A stretch of DNA of 64,000 bases. Origin: Pseudomonas fluorescens. GTDB lineage: Bacteria; Pseudomonadota; Gammaproteobacteria; Pseudomonadales; Pseudomonadaceae. The translations under genes were made by a program, and so were the position numbers. Below the pieces are notes generated by a model. It did not search any database. It had not been told where the DNA came from and worked only from the letters and a program-made list of their open reading frames with translations. The stretch is from NCBI RefSeq assembly GCF_902497745.1, contig NZ_CABVHJ010000002.1, positions 310,001 to 374,000 of the forward strand. Reading direction: 5' to 3'. The stretch's first letter is position 1; every line of letters begins with the position of its first letter. Below are positions 19,065 to 27,446 of the stretch, one piece after another.

Positions 19065-19862
19065 ACGCCGCGCCACATAGACGTCGATCAGGTAACGGGC
19101 AATCGACTTGGACGCCGGCAGCGGCGGCAGGTCGTGCACGTTGAACCACTGGGCGTCTTCAATCTCGTCTTCCTGACAGACAATCTCGCCACCGGCGTAT
19201 TCGGCATGGAAGCCGAGCATCATCGAATGCGGGAACGGCCAGCACTGGCTGCCCAGATACTGAATGTTCTTCACCTCGATCTGCACTTCTTCACGCACTT
19301 CACGAATCAGGCAATCCTCGGCCGACTCGCCCGGCTCGGCGAACCCGGCCAGCGTGCTGTAAACCCCGGTGACGAAACGCGGTGAACGCGCGAGCAAAAT
19401 CTCATCACCACGAGTGATCAGCACGATCATGCTCGGCGAAATACGCGGATAACTGCGCAGATCGCACGGCTGGCAGTACATCGCCCGCTCGCGCGGCACT
19501 TGCGTCATCGCCTGACCGCAATTGCCGCAAAAACGGTGCTCACGCGCCCAAGTGCCGATTTGCGCGGCATACCCAAGCACTTTGTAAATGGTGTGATCGC
19601 CGTCGAGCATGAACGCCCGCAGACCTTTCCAGTTGCAACCCGACACGTCGCTGGCACTGCGCAATTCCAGCAGGTACACCGGCTCGCCATCGAGATGGCC
19701 GATGCCATGCTCGGCGAGGACCGACAAGTCCTGACGCTTGAGCCATTCGCGCGGAAACAGCGCGCCGTTGTCATCGAACAAAAAGCCTTCCGGGCTGCGC
19801 GCCACGGCCCAGCCGCCAGGTTGATCGGTGTCCAGTACTGCAGTGGTCCAGCGAGCTGTCAT
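19032..19862 (-). CDS. nudC: NADH pyrophosphatase (NAD-cap decapping) NudC
   Basis: Nudix hydrolase of 276 residues that splits NADH to NMNH and AMP and removes NAD caps from RNA. A zinc-ribbon pair (CGNC and CQPC, residues about 112-130) precedes the Nudix box [20 protein letters not shown]. The NADH-specific motif downstream is SQCWPFPHS, where most family members have SQPWPFPxS, a Pro-to-Cys change. The start at 19862 gives the full family N-terminus. It lies six bases after the crotonase gene on the same strand and is likely co-transcribed. The 3' end overlaps the convergent permease gene. Confidence 0.92.
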   Translation of the reverse strand: MTARWTTAVLDTDQPGGWAVARSPEGFLFDDNGALFPREWLKRQDLSVLAEHGIGHLDGEPVYLLELRSASDVSGCNWKGLRAFMLDGDHTIYKVLGYAAQIGTWAREHRFCGNCGQAMTQVPRERAMYCQPCDLRSYPRISPSMIVLITRGDEILLARSPRFVTGVYSTLAGFAEPGESAEDCLIREVREEVQIEVKNIQYLGSQCWPFPHSMMLGFHAEYAGGEIVCQEDEIEDAQWFNVHDLPPLPASKSIARYLIDVYVARRLGHAEPVLPG

Positions 19863-19868
19863 GGTTTC

Positions 19869-20681
19869 TCAGTCCAGAAATTCGGGTTTCTGTTTGCTCA
19901 TATGGGCGGCCATGGCCACGCGCAAATCGGTGGATTGCAGCATGGCGGCGTTCCATGTGGCAACGTATTCGAGGCCGTCGTCGATGCGATGGTCGCGCAT
20001 GTAGCTGATCATTTCCTTGGTGCCGGTGACCGCGATCGGCGATTTCGAAGCGATCTCACGGGCAATGTCGATCACACCTTCGAGCAGCGCGTCCTTGTCG
20101 CTGTAGACGCGGTTGACCAGGCCAATGCTGCGCGCCTCGTCAGCGCCGAAAGTGCGACCGGTGTAAGCCAGCTCACGCAGCATGCCGTCACCGATGATCC
20201 GTGGCAACCGTTGCAAAGTGCCAACATCGGCGGCCATGCCGATATCGATTTCCTTGATCGAGAATTGCGCGTCTTCGGCGGCGTAGCGCATGTCGCACGC
20301 GGCGATCAGATCGATGGCGCCACCCAGGCAGTAACCCTGAATGGCGGCGAGCACCGGTTTGCGGCAGTTATCGACGGCGTTGAACGAAGCTTGCAGGGTC
20401 AGAATCTTGCGGCGCAGCAGGCGCGCATTACGGCCGACGTCCTTGCCCAGTTCATTGGCGACGCCGGCGAGCATCATCAGGTCGATGCCGGAGGAAAAGT
20501 GTTTACCGTTGCCGCTGAGCACCACCACGCGCACTTCGTCAGTGTCGTCGATCCACTGGAAGATCTCGACGATCTCGCTCCAGAACGCCGCGTTCATCGA
20601 GTTGATCTTTTCCGGACGATTGATCTGCACATGGGCGATGTTGTCGGCCAGTTCGACGCTGAAGGCGGAGTATTGAGTCAT
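19869..20681 (-). CDS. crotonase, probable Delta3,5-Delta2,4-dienoyl-CoA isomerase
   Basis: Crotonase-fold protein of 270 residues. It has Asp124 (GGAIDLIAA), Glu144 (FSIKEIDIG) and Asp152 (MAADVGTLQRLP), spaced 20 and 8 apart exactly like the three acidic active-site residues of the dienoyl-CoA isomerase ECH1. That points to shifting 3,5-dienoyl-CoA to 2,4-dienoyl-CoA in breakdown of unsaturated fatty acids, rather than simple hydration. It is first in a small operon with nudC. The ATG at 20681 is preceded by AAAGGATCACTGCC. Confidence 0.87.
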   Translation of the reverse strand: MTQYSAFSVELADNIAHVQINRPEKINSMNAAFWSEIVEIFQWIDDTDEVRVVVLSGNGKHFSSGIDLMMLAGVANELGKDVGRNARLLRRKILTLQASFNAVDNCRKPVLAAIQGYCLGGAIDLIAACDMRYAAEDAQFSIKEIDIGMAADVGTLQRLPRIIGDGMLRELAYTGRTFGADEARSIGLVNRVYSDKDALLEGVIDIAREIASKSPIAVTGTKEMISYMRDHRIDDGLEYVATWNAAMLQSTDLRVAMAAHMSKQKPEFLD

Positions 20682-20781
20682 GGCAGTGATCCTTTACCGG
20701 GCTGAAAATGAGGCCCGAACTATAACAAGGCATCACGGTGGCGGTTCGGCCAAATGCGGGACTGCAGCGCGCGTTCTCCCC

Positions 20782-20872
20782 TGTAGGAGCTGCCGAAGGC
20801 TGCGATCTTTTGATCTTGGCCCTTAAAACCAAAATAAAAATCAAAAGATCGCAGCCTTCGGCAGCTCCTACA
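20782..20872. repeat. REP pair, TGTAGGAGC type
   Basis: Facing copies TGTAGGAGCTGCCGAAGGCT and AAAGATCGCAGCCTTCGGCA onward, with about 20 A/T-rich bases between. They separate two co-directional minus-strand genes. Confidence 0.87.
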
Positions 20873-20893
20873 TAGGTTGTATGCACAAGCCGA

Positions 20894-21817
20894 TTATTTG
20901 GCCAAACGCCTTAGCCCAAACAACATCCCCCCCGCCCCCAGCAACATCGCCGCCAGAAACAGCGGATAGGAAATCCACCACGGCGTCCCCGCCGTCATCA
21001 TGCTGAACTCCGACATCCCGCCAATACTGGCAATCAGGTTCAACGGCAGAAACACCACGTTGATCAACGTCAGCTTGCGCAGCAGGTTGTTCATGCTGTT
21101 GTTCATCAGGTTGCCGCGCGCATCGATCAGCCCGGAAAACACCGTAGAGTAGATTTCCGCCTGCTTGTAGCACTGGTTGTTTTCGATGATCAGGTCGTCG
21201 ATCAGGCCGATCGCCTCACTGCCGAAATGCTGCTTCTCGGCATGATTGCGCAGGCGCGTAAGGACCGCGCCGTTGCTGTGTAGCGCGTTGATGTAATAGA
21301 TCAGGCTTTCGCTGAGGTTGAACATCTGCACCAGATGCTGGTTCTGCATCGAGGCGTTGAATTTCTGCTGCAACTCGCGGGCGACCAGTTTGATCACCTT
21401 CAGGTGCCCGAGGTAGTGATGGATATTGTTGAACAGCAGATCGAGCAATACATCCAGCGGCGTGTTCAACGGCTGGCGGGTGCCGAGGCCGTGCAGCGGC
21501 GTGTCATCGGTGGCAATTACCAGCAATTGCCCCGGCGCGAACAGCAGCCCGCAGGACGACACTTCAAATGCCAGACTGCCACCGCCGGAATAATTTTCCG
21601 GGCGCTTCCAGATCAGGAACAGATGGTCGGGATGGAACTCGATGCGCGAGACCTCGTCCGGGTCCAGCGCTGACGCCAGTGCATGCTCGTCGACTTTGAA
21701 ATGACTGTGCAGCAAGTCGCGCTCGGCGGCATCGGGATTGCTGAACAGCATCACCTCGGCGTCCAGTCGCTCGACCCGCTGCAGGGCGCCGTGGCTCAGT
21801 GCGAAGCTGTTGATCAT
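20894..21817 (-). CDS. CorA-like divalent metal transporter with altered GMN motif
   Basis: Protein of 307 residues with a long soluble N-terminal domain, a long helix (about 150-235) and two C-terminal membrane segments (LINVVFLPLNLIASIGG and WWISYPLFLAAMLLGAGGML), as in CorA/ZntB. The pore motif, normally GMN, reads GMS (IGGMSEFSM), and the following loop is short. The start at 21817 lies 7 bases after the stop of the RimK-like gene; the frame is open further upstream only over that gene. The likely cargo is Mg, Co, Ni or Zn; the changed motif makes selectivity uncertain. Confidence 0.82.
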   Translation of the reverse strand: MINSFALSHGALQRVERLDAEVMLFSNPDAAERDLLHSHFKVDEHALASALDPDEVSRIEFHPDHLFLIWKRPENYSGGGSLAFEVSSCGLLFAPGQLLVIATDDTPLHGLGTRQPLNTPLDVLLDLLFNNIHHYLGHLKVIKLVARELQQKFNASMQNQHLVQMFNLSESLIYYINALHSNGAVLTRLRNHAEKQHFGSEAIGLIDDLIIENNQCYKQAEIYSTVFSGLIDARGNLMNNSMNNLLRKLTLINVVFLPLNLIASIGGMSEFSMMTAGTPWWISYPLFLAAMLLGAGGMLFGLRRLAK

Positions 21818-21824
21818 CGGCGGA

Positions 21825-23399
21825 TCACCAGGCCTGGCCGCGACGCTTGAGTTCCAAGCGCCGCACGAACTCCTCCAGTACCAGTGAATACAGATCGTCG
21901 TGTAAGTAGGCGTCTTCGATGCCAGCGTCGAGGTTGGGGTTGTCGTTGACTTCAATCACCACGACTTTGTCGCCGGCCTGTTTCAAATCGACACCGTAAA
22001 GGCCGTCGCCGATCAGGTTGGCAGTCTTCACCGCCAGTTCCACTACGGCGCGTGGCGCCTCGTGGATCGCCATCGTCCGGCATTCGCCGTTGACGTCCTG
22101 GCCTTTGGCCTTGTGGTTGTAGATCTGCCAATGGCCCTTGGACATGAAGTATTGGCAGGCGAAGATCGGTTTGCGGTTGAGCACGCCGATGCGCCAGTCG
22201 TACTCGGTGTAGAAAAACTCCTGAGCCAGAAGCAACACCGAGTGCTCAAACAGCTCGGCGGTGGCTTCGAGCAAAGCCTGCTGGCTTTCGACCTTGATCA
22301 CGCCACGGGAAAAACAGCCGTCGGGAATCTTCAGCACCAGCGGAAAACCAAGGCGCTCGCCGACCCGTTCGAAGTCCTCGGGGCGCTCCTTGTAGAGAAT
22401 TTCGGTGGCGGGCATACCCAATTGATGGCTGTTGAGCAGATCGGTCAGATAGACCTTGTTGGTGCAGCGTAAAATCGATGTCGGGTCATCCATCACCACC
22501 AATCCTTCGCTCTCGGCTTTCTTGGCAAAGCGATAGGTGTGATTGTCGACGCTGGTGGTCTCACGGATCAGCAAGCCGTCGTACTCGGCCAGACGTGCGT
22601 AATCCTTGCGCTCAATCAGTTCAACATCGATGCCCATGGTTTTACCGACCCGGACGAAATTTGCCAGTGCCTTGGCGTTGGACGGCGGCAGGGCTTCTTG
22701 CGGATCGTGCAGAATCGCCAGGTCGTAGCGCGCCACTTGCGGAGAACGCGGTACTCGCCAGACTTTACGGCTGAAACCGTCCAGCGCATTGGCAAACTGA
22801 TCTTCCTGATCATCGCGCAACTTGTGCAAGGCGCCAGACTTAATCCCTTCGATGTGCCAGCCGTTAGTTCGACGAAACTCAACTAACAGAATCGGACAGG
22901 GGAATACTTCAAACAACTGCCGGGCCAGATCCTGCAATGGCTCGATATGTGTTCGGCCAAAATACAGGGTCAGGGTAAAACCTTCGGTATCACTGTAGAG
23001 GTGATGACTGAGGGCTTTTTCCAGGGTTTTATCGAGATCGTCCAATGCCAGACCGTACAGTGATTTTTTCGTCAGTTCGCTGATGGTGCGCACCGACGGA
23101 ATCACCTTGTGCCCCCGTGCTTCGGCCAGCAACGAGCAGTAGTAGCCGTGGCCCAGATACTTGTAGCTGCGGCACAGATTGATCACCTGCACGCGTTTTC
23201 CCGACTCGCTGTCACAGCTGTGTTCGAGGTATTCCTGGGCGGTCACGATGTCTTCACTGGGGAAGTATGAAGCCCAGTCTTCCTTGCGTTCGACAATAAT
23301 CAACACTTGACTGGAGGCTTTAACCGCTGAACTTAAAAGAGTTGCCGCCGGCAAACTTTGCTCGGATACTTCGCGCCAATGACCCTGTACCGCTGACAT
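21825..23399 (-). CDS. RimK-like ATP-grasp ligase with RLAN N-terminal domain
   Basis: Protein of 524 residues. The first half (about 25-200) resembles the RimK-like ATP-grasp N-terminal (RLAN) domain: VIVERKEDWASYFPSEDIVTAQEYL, INLCRSYKYLGHGYYCSLLAEARG and TLYFGRTHIEPLQDLARQLFE. The second half (about 270-515) is an ATP-grasp ligase with FPLVLKIPDGCFSRGVIKV and the metal-binding DKVVVIEVNDNPNLDAG. ATP-grasp enzymes of this kind join an amino acid or peptide to a carboxylate. It is not the ribosomal S6 enzyme RimK, which is shorter and lacks RLAN. It is divergent from a GNAT-C39 fusion gene, a pairing known in comparative genomics as a possible peptide-tagging system. The substrate is unknown. 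Confidence 0.85.
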   Translation of the reverse strand: MSAVQGHWREVSEQSLPAATLLSSAVKASSQVLIIVERKEDWASYFPSEDIVTAQEYLEHSCDSESGKRVQVINLCRSYKYLGHGYYCSLLAEARGHKVIPSVRTISELTKKSLYGLALDDLDKTLEKALSHHLYSDTEGFTLTLYFGRTHIEPLQDLARQLFEVFPCPILLVEFRRTNGWHIEGIKSGALHKLRDDQEDQFANALDGFSRKVWRVPRSPQVARYDLAILHDPQEALPPSNAKALANFVRVGKTMGIDVELIERKDYARLAEYDGLLIRETTSVDNHTYRFAKKAESEGLVVMDDPTSILRCTNKVYLTDLLNSHQLGMPATEILYKERPEDFERVGERLGFPLVLKIPDGCFSRGVIKVESQQALLEATAELFEHSVLLLAQEFFYTEYDWRIGVLNRKPIFACQYFMSKGHWQIYNHKAKGQDVNGECRTMAIHEAPRAVVELAVKTANLIGDGLYGVDLKQAGDKVVVIEVNDNPNLDAGIEDAYLHDDLYSLVLEEFVRRLELKRRGQAW

Positions 23400-23491
23400 A
23401 GAGATTGATCCGTTGGAGAACAAGACCTTTTCTATTAAGCACGAAGTTTTTCGAAAGTCTCGTTTCGTTACGCAACTTTTACGGTGGTCAT

Positions 23492-24592
23492 ATGAAGGCT
23501 GTTTTTCGTTTGGCGGTAGTTGAAGACTTGCCGGCGCTGCTGGCACTGGAAATGCAATGTTTCACCACGGACCGGCTCACCAGTCGCAGCTTTCAATGGA
23601 TGATCACCCGCGCTCACGGGCAGTTGCTGGTGGCCGAGTGCGACGGTCGACTGCTGGGCTACGCACTGGTGTTGTTTCATCGCGGCACCTCGCTTGCGCG
23701 GCTGTATTCCATTGCCCTGGCCGTCGAGGCGCGCGGCACGGGCCTGAGCAAACAGCTGCTGCAACGCATAGAAGCGACGGCGCTGGAGCACGATTGTGCA
23801 TACCTGCGTCTGGAGGTGCGCATCGACAACCCTGCGGCGATTGCCCTGTATGAACGCAATGGCTACCGGCGTTTTGCGCTGATTCACGATTACTACGAAG
23901 ACCACGCCGATGCGCTACGCCTGGAAAAACGCATTCTCCAGCACCGCGACTCGCGCAGCATCAAGGTGCCCTACTACCGGCAAACCACTGATTTCACCTG
24001 TGGCCCGGCCTGTCTGTTGATGGCCATGGGCGCACTGCAATCTGAGCGTTTGCTGGAACGACGCGAAGAACTACAGCTCTGGCGTGAAGCGACCACGGTG
24101 TTCATGAGCTCCGGCCACGGCGGTTGCAGTCCACAGGGATTGGCGCTGGCGGCGTGGCGTCGGGGTTACAGGGTGGGTTTGCAATTGAGCCTGGCCGGGC
24201 CATTGTTTCTCGACGGTGTGCGTGATGCGCATAAAAAAGACGTCATGCGTTTGGTGCATGATGAGTTCTCGGCGCAATTGCAGGAGACCGATGTCGAGTG
24301 TGTGATCGGTGCGCCACTGGATCTGCCGCGTTTACTCGATGCCGGTGGGCAACCGCTTGTGTTGATCAGCAGCTATCGACTGACGCGCTCCAAATCGCCG
24401 CACTGGGTGGTCGTGACCGATTGCGACGAAGACTTCGTTTACCTGCATGATCCGGATGTCGATCACAGCCAGCATCGACAACCCATGGACTGCCAGCATG
24501 TGCCGGTGAGCCATGGGGAATTCGAGAAAATGTGCCGGTTTGGCCGGGGTAAATTACGCGCGGCGGTGGTGCTGTATTCTCGCGAAACGTAA
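23492..24592 (+). CDS. GNAT acetyltransferase fused to C39-like peptidase
   Basis: Protein of 366 residues with two domains. Residues 1-150 are a GNAT N-acetyltransferase (LYSIALAVEARGTGLSKQLLQ is the acetyl-CoA loop; YERNGYRRF the usual C-terminal part). Residues 155-366 are a papain-like C39-type peptidase: Cys170 in DFTCGPACLLMAMGAL, His304 in PHWVVVTDCDEDFVYLHDPD with an Asp after it. The ATG at 23492 follows GGTGGTCAT. The 92-base gap to the divergent RLAN ATP-grasp gene probably holds both promoters. The fusion suggests a maker-and-breaker unit acting on the peptide or amide formed by the ligase; that is inference. Confidence 0.85.
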   Translation: MKAVFRLAVVEDLPALLALEMQCFTTDRLTSRSFQWMITRAHGQLLVAECDGRLLGYALVLFHRGTSLARLYSIALAVEARGTGLSKQLLQRIEATALEHDCAYLRLEVRIDNPAAIALYERNGYRRFALIHDYYEDHADALRLEKRILQHRDSRSIKVPYYRQTTDFTCGPACLLMAMGALQSERLLERREELQLWREATTVFMSSGHGGCSPQGLALAAWRRGYRVGLQLSLAGPLFLDGVRDAHKKDVMRLVHDEFSAQLQETDVECVIGAPLDLPRLLDAGGQPLVLISSYRLTRSKSPHWVVVTDCDEDFVYLHDPDVDHSQHRQPMDCQHVPVSHGEFEKMCRFGRGKLRAAVVLYSRET

Positions 24593-24601
24593 GCCTCCAC
24601 A

Positions 24602-24685
24602 TGTAGGAGCTGCCGAAGGCTGCGATCTTTTGATTTTGTTGTGAAGATCAAGATCAAAAGATCGCAGCCTGCGGCAGCTCCTACA
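24602..24685. repeat. REP pair, TGTAGGAGC type
   Basis: Facing pair between convergent genes. The right arm has GCAGCCTGCGGCAGCTCC, a one-base change from the usual CCTTCGG. Confidence 0.87.
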
Positions 24686-24697
24686 GGGCCCTACCCG

Positions 24698-25852
24698 TCA
24701 AGGTGTCGGTTTCAAGCCGATTTTGTACAACGAACCTTTCGATTCATCCGTCAGCACATACAGATAACCATCCGGCCCTTGCCGCACATCGCGAATCCGC
24801 TGATTCAGTTCACCGAGCAAACGCTCCTCGTGCACAACCTTGTCGCCATCGAACTGCAAACGAATCAGTTCCTGAGTCACCAAGGCACCGACAAACGCAT
24901 TGTGTTGCCACCGTTTAAAGCGATCGGCGTCGTAAAACGCCATACCGGTGACGCCCGGCGACTTCTCCCAGACATGGTGCGGCGCGACGGTGCCTTCTGC
25001 GGTTTTACCCTGGGCTTCCGGGATAGGCTGCATCGAATAATTGATGCCGTGGGTCGCCAGCGGCCAACCGTAGTTCTTGCCGCGTTCGATGATGTTCACC
25101 TCATCGCCACCGCGCGGGCCGTGCTCGTTTTCCCATAGCGTGCCGGTCCATGGATTGAGTGCCGCACCTTGCGGGTTGCGCAGGCCGTAGGCCCAGATCT
25201 CGGGCCGTACGCCAGACTGGCCGACAAAGGGATTGTCATCCGGAACCTTGCCGTCCGGGTAGATGCGCACGACCTTGCCTTGCAACTTGTCGAGATCCTG
25301 CGCCGTCGGCCGGTCGTTGTTCTCGCCCAAAGTAATGAACAAATAACCGTCACGATCAAACACCAGCCGCGAACCGAAATGATTGCCGACCGAAAGTTTC
25401 GGTTCCTGACGGAAGATCACTTTGAAATCCTTCAGCGTCTTCAAGTCATCCGAGAGCCGCCCGCGACCCACGGCGGTGCCGGCCTTGTCACCGGCACCAC
25501 CGCCTTCGGCATACGACAGATAGACCAGGCGATCCTGTTTGAAGTCCGGCGACAGCACGACATCCAGCAACCCGCCCTGCCCCTTGGCCCAGACCTGTGG
25601 CACGCCGGAGATCGGCGCCGACAGTTTGCCGTCGGCGCCCACCACACGCAGATTGCCGGGACGCTCGGTGACCAGCATGCCTTGGCGGTCCGGCAGAAAC
25701 GCCAGCGCCCACGGATGCTCGAGACCCGCGGAAATGGTCGTGACTTCGAGGGTGCCCTGTTCGCTTTGCAGCTCTTTAGGGGCGGCGGCGAATACCGGAG
25801 CGCTGATCAGCGCTCCGGCACACAGTGTGGCTAGAAGAGTTTTACGCAACAT
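24698..25852 (-). CDS. periplasmic PQQ-dependent aldose sugar dehydrogenase
   Basis: Beta-propeller dehydrogenase of 384 residues in the soluble glucose-dehydrogenase/YliI family, which oxidises aldoses with pyrroloquinoline quinone in the periplasm. A signal peptide is present (MLRKTLLATLCAGALISAPVFA). Family blocks are LEHPWALAFLPD, LLDVVLSPDFKQDRLVYLSYAEGG, HFGSRLVFDRDGYLFITLGE, GLRNPQGAALNPWTGTLWENEHGPRGGDEVN and GKNYGWPLATHGINYS. I chose the ATG at 25852 with AAAGGAATCGTGC before it. It lies 53 bases after the small proline-rich gene on the same strand. Confidence 0.88.
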   Translation of the reverse strand: MLRKTLLATLCAGALISAPVFAAAPKELQSEQGTLEVTTISAGLEHPWALAFLPDRQGMLVTERPGNLRVVGADGKLSAPISGVPQVWAKGQGGLLDVVLSPDFKQDRLVYLSYAEGGGAGDKAGTAVGRGRLSDDLKTLKDFKVIFRQEPKLSVGNHFGSRLVFDRDGYLFITLGENNDRPTAQDLDKLQGKVVRIYPDGKVPDDNPFVGQSGVRPEIWAYGLRNPQGAALNPWTGTLWENEHGPRGGDEVNIIERGKNYGWPLATHGINYSMQPIPEAQGKTAEGTVAPHHVWEKSPGVTGMAFYDADRFKRWQHNAFVGALVTQELIRLQFDGDKVVHEERLLGELNQRIRDVRQGPDGYLYVLTDESKGSLYKIGLKPTP

Positions 25853-25905
25853 GCACGATTCCTTTTGTTCGTTTGCAATGGCCGGCAGAACCTCGGTCCC
25901 GCCGC

Positions 25906-26226
25906 TCAACGGTTGCTGTCTCCGCTGCGCGAAGGTGGATTGGGAATGAACGTGGGTGGTGTGCCCGGCACCGAGCGGATCGGCTGGCCGTTGCCAATGC
26001 CCCGGTTCTCGACCGTAGGCTGACGCGGCGTCGGCACAGTGTTCGGCCCCCGAATGGGCGGAGCGCTGGGCTGGGTGCCCTGCATGCTGTTGGGGTTGGC
26101 CCGGCGGATCGGGCTGTTGTAGGGGTTGTTGCTGTTGCCGGTAGGGCTTTGCGCCAACAAGACGTCGGCATGAACCAGACCGCCACTGAGGGTCAGGACG
26201 ACGATGCCAAGCAGAATTCGGTTCAT
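25906..26226 (-). CDS. small secreted Pro/Asn-rich protein, function unknown
   Basis: Protein of 106 residues. Residues 1-20 form a signal peptide (MNRILLGIVVLTLSGGLVHA). The mature part is low-complexity and probably disordered, rich in Pro, Asn, Ser and Arg (NNPYNSPIRRANPNS, RGPNTVPTPRQPTVENRG, FIPNPPSRSGDSNR). There is no cysteine. AAGAGGCAGCGTC gives a good RBS for the ATG at 26226. It precedes the PQQ dehydrogenase by 53 bases and may share its transcript. I do not recognise the family. Confidence 0.72.
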   Translation of the reverse strand: MNRILLGIVVLTLSGGLVHADVLLAQSPTGNSNNPYNSPIRRANPNSMQGTQPSAPPIRGPNTVPTPRQPTVENRGIGNGQPIRSVPGTPPTFIPNPPSRSGDSNR

Positions 26227-26416
26227 GACGCTGCCTCTTGATAGGGCCGGGGATAGAGCCTTCGAGTCCACGCTACGCCGAGGGTTCGGATTTGTTAACC
26301 CACAAGCCTTAAACAACATGTAACACGACTTGACCGAGTCCCAGAAACCCCGTGCATTCCGGGGAAACTTTCAGCCACGGCCGCAGGTCATCCGATCATC
26401 ACTCGGAGAACTCACC

Positions 26417-27283
26417 ATGGCTCGGGCAATCTGGAAAGGCGCGATCAGTTTCGGACTGGTTCACATCCCTGTCGCACTGGTCTCGGCGACCTCGTCGCAG
26501 GGCGTCGATTTCGATTGGCTCGACAGCCGCAGCATGGACCCGGTGGGTTATAAACGGGTGAACAAGGTCACCGGCAAGGAAGTCACCAAGGAGAATATCG
26601 TCAAAGGCGTGGCCTATGAAAAAGGCCGCTATGTGGTGCTCAGCGAGGAGGAAATCCGCTCGGCGCACCCGGTTTCAACGCAGACCATCGACATCTTTTC
26701 CTTTGTCGACGCCGAGCAGATTCCCTTGCAAAACATCGACACGCCTTACTACCTGGCGCCGGACAAGCGCGGCGGCAAGGTCTACGCGTTGCTGCGCGAA
26801 ACCCTGAGCAAGACCAACAAAGTCGCCCTCGCTCGCGTGGTGCTGCATACACGGCAATACCTAGCGGCGCTGATGCCGTTGGAGTCTGCACTGGTGCTGG
26901 TGAAGCTGCGCTGGCCGCAGGAAGTTCGCAGCCTCGATACGCTGGAACTGGGCAGCGAAGTGACCAAGCCGCAGTTGGCCAAGGGCGAACTGGACATGGC
27001 CAAACGGTTGGTGCAGGACATGAGCGCGGACTGGAAGCCCGAGGATTACAAGGATGAGTTCGAAGACAAGATCATGGCCCTGGTCGAGAAAAAGGCCCAT
27101 GAAGGCAAGATTGAGGATGTCGAAACGGTGGGTGGCGAGGAAGAACGCAAAACTGCTGATGTGATCGACTTGACCGAACTGCTCAAACGCAGTCTGGGCG
27201 GGAAAGCGCCGGCGAAGCCTAAAGCGAAGGCCGCCACCAAGGCTGCGCCAGCCAAGAGGACAAAGAAAGCCTCCGGTGAATGA
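26417..27283 (+). CDS. ku: Ku protein of non-homologous end joining
   Basis: DNA end-binding protein of 288 residues that forms a homodimeric ring on double-strand breaks and recruits the ligase LigD. It begins MARAIWKGAISFGLVHIPV as in bacterial Ku, and contains VNKVTGKEVTKENIVKG, YYLAPDKRGGKVYALLRETL and DEFEDKIMALVEKKAHEG. The last 30 residues are a Lys/Ala-rich tail, typical of the DNA-binding C-terminus. GGAGAACTCACC precedes the ATG at 26417. No ligD gene lies beside it in this window, so the partner must be elsewhere. Confidence 0.92.
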   Translation: MARAIWKGAISFGLVHIPVALVSATSSQGVDFDWLDSRSMDPVGYKRVNKVTGKEVTKENIVKGVAYEKGRYVVLSEEEIRSAHPVSTQTIDIFSFVDAEQIPLQNIDTPYYLAPDKRGGKVYALLRETLSKTNKVALARVVLHTRQYLAALMPLESALVLVKLRWPQEVRSLDTLELGSEVTKPQLAKGELDMAKRLVQDMSADWKPEDYKDEFEDKIMALVEKKAHEGKIEDVETVGGEEERKTADVIDLTELLKRSLGGKAPAKPKAKAATKAAPAKRTKKASGE

Positions 27284-27330
27284 CAATCCAAGGATTGTCA
27301 GGCAACTGACAGGTTGTATTTGAGAGAGTC

Positions 27331-27425
27331 TTCGCGAGCAAGCTCGCTCCCACAGGGTTCTGAGTCGAATGCGAAATTCGCAATCACCCAATTCCACTGT
27401 GGGAGCAAGCTTGCTCGCGAAGGCG
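27331..27425. repeat. REP pair between ku and lpxO
   Basis: Inverted pair (27331-27355 and 27398-27425) of GTGGGAGCGAGC-type palindromes; the right one reads GTGGGAGCAAGCTTGCTCGCG. The genes on each side converge. Confidence 0.85.
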
Positions 27426-27446
27426 TAAGTTAATTCACTACATTGA

